Assembly: GCA_023053685.1 (NCBI GenBank)
Contig: JALIGW010000059.1
Span: 2,170,001-2,234,000 of the forward strand
Direction of reading: 5' to 3'
DNA length: 64,000 nucleotides
Source: Diadophis punctatus similis
Taxonomy: Eukaryota > Chordata > Lepidosauria > Squamata > Dipsadidae
In this document: positions 1 to 12,157 of the stretch, in pieces
Layout of the letters: each line of letters starts with the position of its first letter
Position numbering within the stretch: the stretch's first letter is position 1
Notes under the pieces: generated by a model
What the model was told of the DNA's origin: nothing
Databases searched by the model: none
Seen by the model: only the letters and a program-made list of their open reading frames with translations
Program-made: the position numbers and the translations under genes

Positions 1-2997
1 GCCGTATCTCATAATTTGCCTTAGGACTCAATTATAACAGAAAACTTCACTTTTGACACAGAGCTCAGAAATGAAAAAGAAACACATATTCATGTTCTCC
101 AGGGTCTGGAAAGCCGAATTCTGACACCATTTTCAGATCCGAGCTCTCCCTGAGGAGTTAGCCCAAGCCTTATCGTAGAATTTGCCTTTGGACTCAATTC
201 AGCCCGAAAACCTCACTTTTGACACAGAGCTCAGAAATGAAAAAGAAACACATATCCATGTTCCCCAGGGTATGGAAAACCGAATTCCCACACCATTTTC
301 AGATCCAAGCATTCCCTGAGGAATTAGCCCAAGCCGTATCTCATAATTTGCCTTAGGATTCAATTCAACCAGAAAAGTTCACTTTTGACACAGAGCTCAG
401 AAATGAAAAAGAAACACATATTCATGTTCCCCAGGGTCTGGAAAGCCAAAATCTCACAAAATTTTCAGATCCAAGCATTCCCTGAGGAATTAGCCCAAGC
501 CGTATCATAGAATTTACCTTACGACTCAATTCAGCCTGAAAACCTCACTTTTGACACAGAGCTGAGAAATGAAAAAGAAACACTTATCCATGTTCCCCAG
601 GGTATGGAAAAGCAAATTCCCACACCATTTTCAGATCCGAGCAATCCCTGATGAATTAGCCCAAGCCGTATCATAGAATTTACCTTACGATTCAATTCAG
701 CCCGAAAACCTCACTTTTGACACAGAGCTCAGAAATGAAAAAGAAACACATACAGTATTCCTGTTCCCTAGGGTCTGGAAAGCCAAATTCTCACACCATT
801 TTCAGATCCGAGCTTTCCCTGTTGAGTTAGCCCAAGACGTATCTCAGAATTTGCCTTGGGACTCAATTCAGCCAGAAAACTTCACTTTTGACACAGAGCT
901 CAGAAATGAAAAAGAAACACATATTCATGTTCCCCAGGGTCTGGAAAGCCAAAATCTCACAAAATTTTCAGATCCAAGCATTCCCTGAGGAATTAGCCCA
1001 AGCCGTATCATAGAATTTACCTTACGACTCAATTCAGCCTGAAAACCTCACTTTTGACACAGAGCTGAGAAATGAAAAAGAAACACTTATCCATGTTCCC
1101 CAGGGTATGGAAAAGCAAATTCCCACACCATTTTCAGATCCGAGCAATCCCTGATGAATTAGCCCAAGCCGTATCATAGAATTTACCTTACGATTCAATT
1201 CAGCCCGAAAACCTCACTTTTGACACAGAGCTCAGAAATGAAAAAGAAACACATACAGTATTCCTGTTCCCTAGGGTCTGGAAAGCCAAATTCTCACACC
1301 ATTTTCAGATCCGAGCTTTCCCTGTTGAGTTAGCCCAAGACGTATCTCAGAATTTGCCTTGGGACTCAATTCAGCCAGAAAACTTCACTTTTGACACAGA
1401 GCTCAGAAATGAAAAAGAAACACATATTCATGTTCCCCAGGGTCTGGAAAGCCAAAATCTCACAAAATTTTCAGATCCGAGCATTCCCTCAGGAATTAGC
1501 CCAAGCCGTATCATAGAATTTACCTTACGACTCAATTCAGCCCAAAAACCTCACTTTTGACACAGAGCTCAGAAATGAAAAAGAAACACATATCCATGTT
1601 CCCCAGGGTATGGAAAAGCAAATTCCCACACCATTTTCAGATCCAAGCATTCCCTGAGGAATTAGCCCAAGCCGTATCTCATAATTTGCCTTAGGATTCA
1701 ATTCAACCAGAAAAGTTCACTTTTGACACAGAGCTCAGAAATGAAAAAGAAACACATATTCATGTTCCCCAGGGTCTGGAAAGCCAAAATCTCACAAAAT
1801 TTTCAGATCCAAGCATTCCCTGAGGAATTAGCCCAAGCCGTATCATAGAATTTACCTTACGACTCAATTCAGCCTGAAAACCTCACTTTTGACACAGAGC
1901 TGAGAAATGAAAAAGAAACACTTATCCATGTTCCCCAGGGTATGGAAAAGCAAATTCCCACACCATTTTCAGATCCGAGCAATCCCTGATGAATTAGCCC
2001 AAGCCGTATCATAGAATTTACCTTACGACTCAATTCAGCCCGAAAACCTCACTTTTGACACAGAGCTCAGAAATGAAAAAGAAACACATAGCCATGATCC
2101 CCAGGGTGTGGAAAGACAAAATCTCACACAATTTTCAGATCCGAGCTTTCCCTGAGGAGTTAGCCAAAGGCCTATCTCAGAATTTGCCATAGAAATCAAT
2201 TCAGCCAGAAACTTCACTTTTGACACAGAGGTCAGAAATGAAAAAGAAACACATATCCATGTTCCCCAGGGTGTGGAAAGCCAAATTACCACACTATTTT
2301 CAGGTCCTAGTTTTCCCTGAGGAATTAGCCCAAGCCGTATCATAGAATTTACCTTACGACTCAATTCAGCCCGAAAACCTCACGTTTGACACAGAGCTCA
2401 GAAATGAAAAAGAAATACATATTCATGTTCCCTAGGGTCTGGAAAGCCAAATTCTCACACCATTTTCAGATCCGAGCTTTCCCTGTGGAGTTAGCCCAAG
2501 CCGTATCTCATAATTTGCCTTAGGATTCAATTCAACCAGAAAACTTCACTTTTGACACAGAGCTCAGAAATGAAAAAGAAACACATATTCATGTTCCCCA
2601 GGGTCTGGAAAGCCAAAATCTCACAAAATTTTCAGATCCAAGCATTCCCTGAGGAATTAGCCCAAGCCGTATCATAGAATTTACCTTACGACTCAATTCA
2701 GCCAGAAAACCTCTCTTTTGACACAGAGCTCAGAAATGAAAAAGAAACACATATCCATGTTCCCCAGGGTATGGAAAGCCGAATTCCCACACCATTTGCA
2801 GATCCGAGCTTTCCCTGAGGACTTAGCCCAAGGCGTTTCTCAGAATTTGCCATAGAACTCAATTCAGCCCGAAAACCTCACTTTTGACATAGAGCTCAGA
2901 AATGAAAAACAAACACATATCCATGTTCCCCAGGGTGTGGAAAGCCAAATTACCACACCATTTTCAGGTCCGAGTTTTCCCTGAGGAATTAGCCCAA
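1..2997. repeat. Left-domain HOR unit 1 (18 monomers)
   Basis: This unit runs from one A monomer to the next A at 2,998. Monomer order read from diagnostic words: A(1) B(167) C(333) D(499) E(665) F(836) D(1002) E(1168) F(1339) J(1505) C(1671) D(1837) G'(2003) H(2169) I(2334) C'(2500) K(2666) Kb(2832). Length is 18 x 166 plus two 5-bp insertions minus one base in H, which equals 2,997 exactly. The B at 167 is a hybrid: it begins as B but ends ttttcagatccaagcattcc like J/C, where other B copies have ttgccgatcc. The G' at 2003 begins like D/E (gccgtatcatag, cccgaaaacc) and switches to G at tagccatgatcccc. Confidence 0.9.
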
Positions 2998-5672
2998 GCC
3001 GTATCTCATAATTTGCCTTAGGACTCAATTATAACAGAAAACTTCACTTTTGACACAGAGCTCAGAAATGAAAAAGAAACACATATTCATGTTCTCCAGG
3101 GTCTGGAAAGCCGAATTCTGACACCATTTTCAGATCCGAGCTCTCCCTGAGGAGTTAGCCCAAGCCTTATCGTAGAATTTGCCTTTGGACTCAATTCAGC
3201 CCGAAAACCTCACTTTTGACACAGAGCTCAGAAATGAAAAAGAAACACATATCCATGTTCCCCAGGGTATGGAAAACCGAATTCCCACACCATTTGTCGA
3301 TCCGAGCATTCCCTGAGGAATTAGCCCAAGCTGTATCATAGAATTTACCTTACGACTCAATTCAGCCCGAAAACCTCACTTTTGACACAGAGCTCAGAAA
3401 TGAAAAAGAAATACATACAGTATTCCTGTTCCCTAGGGTCTGGAAAGCCAAATTCTCACACCATTTTCAGATCCGAGCTTTCCCTGTTGAGTTAGCCCAA
3501 GACGTATCTCAGAATTTGCCTTGGGACTCAATTCAGCCAGAAAACTTCACTTTTGACACAGAGCTCAGAAATGAAAAAGAAACACATATTCATGTTCCCC
3601 AGGGTCTGGAAAGCCAAAATCTCACAAAATTTTCAGATCCAAGCATTCCCTGAGGAATTAGCCCAAGCCGTATCATAGAATTTACCTTACGACTCAATTC
3701 AGCCTGAAAACCTCACTTTTGACACAGAGCTGAGAAATGAAAAAGAAACACTTATCCATGTTCCCCAGGGTATGGAAAAGCAAATTCCCACACCATTTTC
3801 AGATCCGAGCAATCCCTGATGAATTAGCCCAAGCCGTATCATAGAATTTACCTTACGATTCAATTCAGCCCGAAAACCTCACTTTTGACACAGAGCTCAG
3901 AAATGAAAAAGAAACACATACAGTATTCCTGTTCCCTAGGGTCTGGAAAGCCAAATTCTCACACCATTTTCAGATCCGAGCTTTCCCTGTTGAGTTAGCC
4001 CAAGACGTATCTCAGAATTTGCCTTGGGACTCAATTCAGCCAGAAAACTTCACTTTTGACACAGAGCTCAGAAATGAAAAAGAAACACATATTCATGTTC
4101 CCCAGGGTCTGGAAAGCCAAAATCTCACAAAATTTTCAGATCCAAGCATTCCCTGAGGAATTAGCCCAAGCCGTATCATAGAATTTACCTTACGACTCAA
4201 TTCAGCCTGAAAACCTCACTTTTGACACAGAGCTGAGAAATGAAAAAGAAACACTTATCCATGTTCCCCAGGGTATGGAAAAGCAAATTCCCACACCATT
4301 TTCAGATCCGAGCAATCCCTGATGAATTAGCCCAAGCCGTATCATAGAATTTACCTTACGATTCAATTCAGCCCGAAAACCTCACTTTTGACACAGAGCT
4401 CAGAAATGAAAAAGAAACACATACAGTATTCCTGTTCCCTAGGGTCTGGAAAGCCAAATTCTCACACCATTTTCAGATCCGAGCTTTCCCTGTTGAGTTA
4501 GCCCAAGACGTATCTCAGAATTTGCCTTGGGACTCAATTCAGCCAGAAAACTTCACTTTTGACACAGAGCTCAGAAATGAAAAAGAAACACATATTCATG
4601 TTCCCCAGGGTCTGGAAAGCCAAAATCTCACAAAATTTTCAGATCCAAGCATTCCCTGAGGAATTAGCCCAAGCCGTATCATAGAATTTACCTTACGACT
4701 CAATTCAGCCTGAAAACCTCACTTTTGACACAGAGCTGAGAAATGAAAAAGAAACACTTATCCATGTTCCCCAGGGTATGGAAAAGCAAATTCCCACACC
4801 ATTTTCAGATCCGAGCAATCCCTGATGAATTAGCCCAAGCCGTATCATAGAATTTACCTTACGACTCAATTCAGCCCGAAAACCTCACTTTTGACACAGA
4901 GCTCAGAAATGAAAAAGAAACACATACAGTATTCCTGTTCCCTAGGGTCTGGAAAGCCAAATTCTCACACCATTTTCAGATCCGAGCTTTCCCTGTTGAG
5001 TTAGCCCAAGCCGTATCTCAGAATTTGCCTTGGGACTCAATTCAGCCAGAAAACTTCACTTTTGACACAGAGCTCAGAAATGAAAAAGAAACACATAGCC
5101 ATGATCCCCAGGGTGTGGAAAGACAAAATCTCACACAATTTTCAGATCCGAGCTTTCCCTGAGGAGTTAGCCAAAGGCCTATCTCAGAATTTGCCATAGA
5201 AATCAATTCAGCCAGAAACTTCACTTTTGACACAGAGGTCAGAAATGAAAAAGAAACACATATCCATGTTCCCCAGGGTGTGGAAAGCCAAATTACCACA
5301 CTATTTTCAGGTCCTAGTTTTCCCTGAGGAATTAGCCCAAGCCGTATCATAGAATTTACCTTACGACTCAATTCAGCCCGAAAACCTCACGTTTGACACA
5401 GAGCTCAGAAATGAAAAAGAAACACATATCCATGTTCCCCAGGGTATGGAAAGCCGAATTCCCACACCATTTGCAGATCCGAGCTTTCCCTGAGGACTTA
5501 GCCCAAGGCGTTTCTCAGAATTTGCCATAGAACTCAATTCAGCCCGAAAACCTCACTTTTGACATAGAGCTCAGAAATGAAAAACAAACACATATCCATG
5601 TTCCCCAGGGTGTGGAAAGCCAAATTACCACACCATTTTCAGGTCCGAGTTTTCCCTGAGGAATTAGCCCAA
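2998..5672. repeat. Left-domain HOR unit 2 (16 monomers) with E-F-D expansion
   Basis: Order: A(2998) B(3164) E(3330) F(3501) D(3667) E(3833) F(4004) D(4170) E(4336) F(4507) D(4673) E(4839) G(5010) H(5176) I/K hybrid(5341) Kb(5507), then A at 5,673. Length is 16 x 166 + 4 x 5 - 1 = 2,675. Compared with unit 1 the trimer is expanded and the C-J-C segment is missing. The 5341 monomer begins as the gtttgacac variant and ends as K (ttgcagatcc, gaggactta), so it looks like a deletion joint that removed the C' monomer found between I and K in unit 1. Confidence 0.9.
3330..5009. repeat. 503-bp E-F-D trimer, amplified in tandem
   Basis: The cagta insertions sit at 3418, 3921, 4424 and 4927, exactly 503 bp apart (171 + 166 + 166). 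Three complete E-F-D trimers followed by a fourth E are nearly identical. The few differences include aaatacata in the first E against aaacacata in the others, and gactc against gattc at the start of the last E. The same trimer also occurs at 499-1504 as D-E-F twice. This is a young local amplification nested inside the larger HOR. Confidence 0.93.
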
Positions 5673-7668
5673 GCCGTATCTCATAATTTGCCTTAGGACT
5701 CAATTATAACAGAAAACTTCACTTTTGACACAGAGCTCAGAAATGAAAAAGAAACACATATTCATGTTCTCCAGGGTCTGGAAAGCCGAATTCTGACACC
5801 ATTTTCAGATCCGAGCTCTCCCTGAGGAGTTAGCCCAAGCCTTATCATAGAATTTGCCTTTGGACTCAATTCAGCCCGAAAACCTCACTTTTGACACAGA
5901 GCTCAGAAATGAAAAAGAAACACATATCCATGTTCCCCAGGGTATGGAAAACCGAATTCCCACACCATTTGCCGATCCGAGCATTCCCTGAGGAATTAGC
6001 CCAAGCTGTATCATAGAATTTACCTTACGACTCAATTCAGCCCGAAAACCTCACATTTGACACAGAGCTCAGAAATGAAAAAGAAACACATATCCATGTT
6101 CCCCAGGGTCTGGAAAGCCAAAATCTCACAAAATTTTCAGATCCGAGCATTCCCTGAGGAATTAGCCCAAGCCGTATCATAGAATTTACCTTACGACTCA
6201 ATTCAGCCCAAAAACCTCACTTTTGACACAGAGCTCAGAAATGAAAAAGAAACACATATCCATGTTCCCCAGGGTATGGAAAAGCAAATTCCCACACCAT
6301 TTTCAGATCCAAGCATTCCCTGAGGAATTAGCCCAAGCCGTATCTCATAATTTGCCTTAGGATTCAATTCAACCAGAAAAGTTCACTTTTGACACAGAGC
6401 TCAGAAATGAAAAAGAAACACATATTCATGTTCCCCAGGGTCTGGAAAGCCAAAATCTCACAAAATTTTCAGATCCAAGCATTCCCTGAGGAATTAGCCC
6501 AAGCCGTATCATAGAATTTACCTTACGACTCAATTCAGCCTGAAAACCTCACTTTTGACACAGAGCTGAGAAATGAAAAAGAAACACTTATCCATGTTCC
6601 CCAGGGTATGGAAAAGCAAATTCCCACACCATTTTCAGATCCGAGCAATCCCTGATGAATTAGCCCAAGCCGTATCATAGAATTTACCTTACGATTCAAT
6701 TCAGCCCGAAAACCTCACTTTTGACACAGAGCTCAGAAATGAAAAAGAAACACATACAGTATTCCTGTTCCCTAGGGTCTGGAAAGCCAAATTCTCACAC
6801 CATTTTCAGATCCGAGCTTTCCCTGTTGAGTTAGCCCAAGACGTATCTCAGAATTTGCCTTGGGACTCAATTCAGCCAGAAAACTTCACTTTTGACACAG
6901 AGCTCAGAAATGAAAAAGAAACACATAGCCATGATCCCCAGGGTATGGAAAAGCAAATTCCCACACCAATTTCAGGTCCTAGTTTTCCCTGAGGAATTAG
7001 CCAAAGCCGTATCTCATAATTTGCCTTAGGACTCAATTCAGCCAGAAAACTTCACTTTTGACACAGAGCTCAGAAATGAAAAAGAAACACATAGCCATGA
7101 TCCCCAGGGTGTGGAAAGACAAAATCTCACACAATTTTCAGATCCGAGCTTTCCCTGAGGAGTTAGCCAAAGGCCTATCTCAGAATTTGCCATAGAAATC
7201 AATTCAGCCAGAAACTTCACTTTTGACACAGAGCTCAGAAATGAAAAAGAAACACATATCCATGTTCCCCAGGGTGTGGAAAGCCAAATTACCACACTAT
7301 TTTCAGGTCCTAGTTTTCCCTGAGGAATTAGCCAAAGCCGTATCTCATAATTTGCCTTAGGACTCAATTCAGCCAGAAAACTTCACTCTTGACACAGAGC
7401 TCAGAAATGAAAAAGAAATACATACTCATGTTCCCTAGGGTCGGGAAACCCAAATTTTCACACCATTTTCAGATCCGAGCATTCCCTGAGGAATTAGCCC
7501 AAGCCGTATCATAGAATTTACCTTACGACTCAATTCAGCCCGAAAACCTCACTATTGAAACAGAGCTCAGAAATGAAAAAGAAATACATATTCATGTTCC
7601 CTAGGGTCGGGAAAGCCAAATTACCACACCATTTTCAGGTCCGAGTTTTCCCTGAGGAATTAGCCCAA
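5673..7668. repeat. Left-domain HOR unit 3 (12 monomers)
   Basis: Order: A(5673) B(5839) F-like(6005, gctgtatcatag) J(6171) C(6337) D(6503) E(6669) F/G-J hybrid(6840) G(7006) H(7172), then two monomers with ccctagggtcggg (7337, 7503), and A again at 7,669. Length is 12 x 166 + 5 - 1. The 6840 monomer begins as F, carries tagccatgatcccc of G, then the ggaaaagcaaattccc of J and an H-like caggtcctag end, so it is a multi-part mosaic. The 7337 monomer begins like A (ctcataatttgccttagg) but has the cactcttgac variant. Confidence 0.87.
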
Positions 7669-9830
7669 GCCGTATCTCATAATTTGCCTTAGGACTCAAT
7701 TATAACAGAAAACTTCACTTTTGACAAAGAGCTCAGAAATGAAAAAGAAACACATATTCATGTTCTCCAGGGTCTGGAAAGCCGAATTCTCACACCATTT
7801 TCAGATCCGAGCTTTCCCTGTTGAGTTAGCCCAAGCCGTATCTCAGAATTTGCCTTGGGACTCAATTCAGCCAGAAAACTTCACTTTTGACACAGAGCTC
7901 AGAAATGAAAAAGAAACACATAGCCATGATCCCCAGGGTCTGGAAAGCCGAATTCTGACACCATTTTCAGATCCGAGCTCTCCCTGAGGAATTAGCCCAA
8001 GGCGTTTCTCAGAATTTGCCATAGAACTCAATTATAACAGAAAACTTCACTTTTGACACAGAGCTCAGAAATGAAATAGAAACACATATTCTTGTTCCCT
8101 AGGCTCTGGAAAGACAAAATCTCACACATTTTTTAGATCCGAGCTTTCCCTGAGGAGTTAGCCCAAGCCTTATCATAGAATTTGCCTTTGGACTCAATTC
8201 AGCCCGAAAACCTCACTTTTGACACAGAGCTCAGAAATGAAAAAGAAACACATATCCATGTTCCCCAGGGTATGGAAAACCGAATTCCCACACCATTTGC
8301 CGATCCGAGCATTCCCTGAGGAATTAGCCCAAGCTGTATCATAGAATTTACCTTACGACTCAATTCAGCCCGAAAACCTCACTTTTGACACAGAGCTCAG
8401 AAATGAAAAAGAAACACATATCCATGTTCCCCAGGGTCTGGAAAGCCAAAATCTCACAAAATTTTCAGATCCAAGCATTCCCTGAGGAATTAGCCCAAGC
8501 CGTATCATAGAATTTACCTTACGACTCAATTCAGCCCAAAAACCTCACTTTTGACACAGAGCTCAGAAATGAAAAAGAAACACATATCCATGTTCCCCAG
8601 GGTATGGAAAAGCAAATTCCCACACCATTTTCAGATCCGAGCAATCCCTGATGAATTAGCCCAAGCCGTATCATAGAATTTACCTTACGACTCAATTCAG
8701 CCCAAAAACCTCACTTTTGACACAGAGCTCAGAAATGAAAAAGAAACACATACAGTATTCCTGTTCCCTAGGGTCTGGAAAGCCAAATTCTCACACCATT
8801 TTCAGATCCGAGCTTTCCCTGTTGAGTTAGCCCAAGCCGTATCTCAGAATTTGCCTTGGGACTCAATTCAGCCAGAAAACTTCACTTTTGACACAGAGCT
8901 CAGAAATGAAAAAGAAACACATAGCCATGATCCCCAGGGTGTGGAAAGACAAAATCTCACACAATTTTCAGATCCGAGCTTTCCCTGAGGAGTTAGCCAA
9001 AGGCCTATCTCAGAATTTGCCATAGAAATCAATTCAGCCAGAAACTTCACTTTTGACACAGAGGTCAGAAATGAAAAAGAAACACATATCCATGTTCCCC
9101 AGGGTGTGGAAAGCCAAATTACCACACTATTTTCAGGTCCTAGTTTTCCCTGAGGAATTAGCCCAAGCCGTATCATAGAATTTACCTTACGACTCAATTC
9201 AGCCCGAAAACCTCACGTTTGACACAGAGCTCAGAAATGAAAAAGAAATACATATTCATGTTCCCTAGGGTCGGGAAAGCCAAATTCTCACACCATTTTC
9301 AGATCCGAGCTTTCCCTGTGGAGTTAGCCCAAGCCGTATCTCATAATTTGCCTTAGGATTCAATTCAACCAGAAAACTTCACTTTTGACACAGAGCTCAG
9401 AAATGAAAAAGAAACACATATTCATGTTCCCCAGGGTCTGGAAAGCCAAAATCTCACAAAATTTTCAGATCCAAGCATTCCCTGAGGAATTAGCCCAAGC
9501 CGTATCATAGAATTTACCTTACGACTCAATTCAGCCAGAAAACCTCTCTTTTGACACAGAGCTCAGAAATGAAAAAGAAACACATATCTATGTTCCCCAG
9601 GGTATGGAAAGCCGAATTCCCACACCATTTGCAGATCCGAGCTTTCCCTGAGGACTTAGCCCAAGGCGTTTCTCAGAATTTGCCATAGAACTCAATTCAG
9701 CCCGAAAACCTCACTTTTGACATAGAGCTCAGAAATGAAAAACAAACACATATCCATGTTCCCCAGGGTGTGGAAAGCCAAATTACCACACCATTTTCAG
9801 GTCCGAGTTTTCCCTGAGGAATTAGCCCAA
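7669..9830. repeat. Left-domain HOR unit 4 (13 monomers)
   Basis: Order: A'(7669, gacaaagagc) G/A hybrid(7835) L(8001) B(8167) F-like(8333) J/D hybrid(8499) E(8665) G(8836) H(9002) I(9167) C'(9333) K(9499) Kb(9665), then A at 9,831. Length is 13 x 166 + 5 - 1. The first L monomer of the window appears here (aatagaaac, taggctctgg, with cacattttttag near its end). The 7835 monomer carries tagccatgatcccc and then gtctggaaagccgaattctg of A, so it is a G-to-A exchange product. Confidence 0.87.
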
Positions 9831-12157
9831 GCCGTATCTCATAATTTGCCTTAGGACTCAATTATAACAGAAAACTTCACTTTTGACACAGAGCTCAGAA
9901 ATGAAAAAGAAACACATATTCATGTTCTCCAGGGTCTGGAAAGCCGAATTCTGACACCATTTTCAGATCCGAGCTCTCCCTGAGGAATTAGCCCAAGGCG
10001 TTTCTCAGAATTTGCCATAGAACTCAATTATAACAGAAAACTTCACTTTTGACACAGAGCTCAGAAATGAAATAGAAACACATATTCTTGTTCCCTAGGC
10101 TCTGGAAAGACAAAATCTCACACAAATTTTAGATCCGAGCTTTCCCTGAGGAGTTAGCCCAAGCCTTATCATAGAATTTGCCTTTGGACTCAATTCAGCC
10201 CGAAAACCTCACTTTTGACACAGAGCTCAGAAATGAAAAAGAAACACATATCCATGTTCCCCAGGGTATGGAAAACCGAATTCCCACACCATTTGCCGAT
10301 CCGAGCATTCCCTGAGGAATTAGCCCAAGCTGTATCATAGAATTTACCTTACGACTCAATTCAGCCCGAAAACCTCACTTTTGACACAGAGCTCAGAAAT
10401 GAAAAAGAAACACATATCCATGTTCCCCAGGGTCTGGAAAGCCAAAATCTCACAAAATTTTCAGATCCAAGCATTCCCTGTGGAATTAGCCCAAGCCGTA
10501 TCATAGAATTTACCTTACGACTCAATTCAGCCCAAAAACCTCACTTTTGACACAGAGCTCAGAAATGAAAAAGAAACACATATCCATGTTCCCCAGGGTA
10601 TGGAAAAGCAAATTCCCACACCATTTTCAGATCCAAGCATTCCCTGAGGAATTAGCCTAAGCCGTATCTCATAATTTGCCTTAGGATTCAATTCAACCAG
10701 AAAAGTTCACTTTTGACACAGAGCTCAGAAATGAAAAAGAAACACATATTCATGTTCCCCAGGGTCTGGAAAGCCAAAATCTCACAAAATTTTCAGATCC
10801 AAGCATTCCCTGAGGAATTAGCCCAAGCCGTATCATAGAATTTACCTTACGACTCAATTCAGCCTGAAAATCTCACTTTTCACAGAGATCTGAGAAATGA
10901 AAAAGAAACACTTATCCATGTTCCCCAGGGTATGGAAAAGCAAATTCCCACACCATTTTCAGATCCGAGCAATCCCTGATGAATTAGCCCAAGCCGTATC
11001 ATAGAATTTACCTTACGACTCAATTCAGCCCGAAAACCTCACTTTTGACACAGAGCTCAGAAATGAAAAAGAAACACATACAGTATTCCTGTTCCCTAGG
11101 GTCTGGAAAGCCAAATTCTCACACCATTTTCAGATCCGAGCTTTCCCTGTTGAGTTAGCCCAAGCCGTATCTCAGAATTTGCCTTGGGACTCAATTCAGC
11201 CAGAAAACTTCACTTTTGACACAGAGCTCAGAAATGAAAAAGAAACACATAGCCATGATCCCCAGGGTGTGGAAAGACAAAATCTCACACAATTTTCAGA
11301 TTCGAGCTTTCCCTGAGGAGTTAGCCAAAGGCCTATCTCAGAATTTGCCATAGAAATCAATTCAGCCAGAAACTTCACTTTTGACACAGAGGTCAGAAAT
11401 GAAAAAGAAACACATATCCATGTTCCCCAGGGTGTGGAAAGCCAAATTACCACACTATTTTCAGGTCCTAGTTTTCCCTGAGGAATTAGCCAAAGCCGTA
11501 TCTCATAATTTGCCTTAGGACTCAATTCAGCCAGAAAACTTCACTCTTGACACAGAGCTCAGAAATGAAAAAGAAATACATATTCATGTTCCCTAGGGTC
11601 TGGAAAGCCAAATTCTCACACCATTTTCAGATCCGAGCTTTCCCTGTGGAGTTAGCCCAAGCCGTATCTCATAATTTGCCTTAGGATTCAATTCAACCAG
11701 AAAACTTCACTTTTGACACAGAGCTCAGAAATGAAAAAGAAACACATATTCATGTTCCCCAGGGTCTGGAAACCAAAATCTCACAAAATTTTCAGATCCA
11801 AGCATTCCCTGAGGAATTAGCCCAAGCCGTATCATAGAATTTACCTTACGACTCAATTCAGCCAGAAAACCTCTCTTTTGACACAGAGCTCAGAAATGAA
11901 AAAGAAACACATATCCATGTTCCCCAGGGTATGGAAAGCCGAATTCCCACACCATTTGCAGATCCGAGCTTTCCCTGAGGACTTAGCCCAAGGCGTTTCT
12001 CAGAATTTGCCATAGAACTCAATTCAGCCCGAAAACCTCACTTTTGACATAGAGCTCAGAAATGAAAAACAAACACATATCCATGTTCCCCAGGGTGTGG
12101 AAAGCCAAATTACCACACCATTTTCAGGTCCGAGTTTTCCCTGAGGAATTAGCCCAA
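9831..12157. repeat. Left-domain HOR unit 5 (14 monomers)
   Basis: Order: A(9831) L(9997) B(10163) F-like(10329) J(10495) C(10661) D(10827) E(10993) G(11164) H(11330) I'(11495) C'(11661) K(11826) Kb(11992), then A at 12,158. Length is 14 x 166 + 5 - 2; the second missing base is in C' (ggaaaccaaaatc near 11,768). This is the cleanest example of the left-domain order. The D at 10827 carries a small rearrangement (cacagagatctgag near 10,879) in the otherwise most conserved part of the monomer. Confidence 0.9.

Noticed and set aside
51..60. Bacterial-type promoter words such as ttgaca in every monomer
   Set aside because: The cttttgacac word is part of the satellite core, no suitably spaced -10 box leads to a gene, and the array is eukaryotic in character.
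2035..2364. Minus-strand 109-codon ORF family as a conserved gene
   Set aside because: It spans two satellite monomers, repeats the same peptide words every 55 codons and exists only where H is 165 bp. There is no upstream regulatory context, and the same DNA is frame-broken elsewhere in the array.
7721..7987. Plus-strand ORFs beginning MTKSSEMKKKHI or MTQSSEMKKKHI (88 codons) as small proteins
   Set aside because: The start and Lys-rich segment are simply the conserved gaaatgaaaaagaaacac core. The ORFs stop when the 166-bp unit shifts frame, and they recur with every favourable monomer pair.
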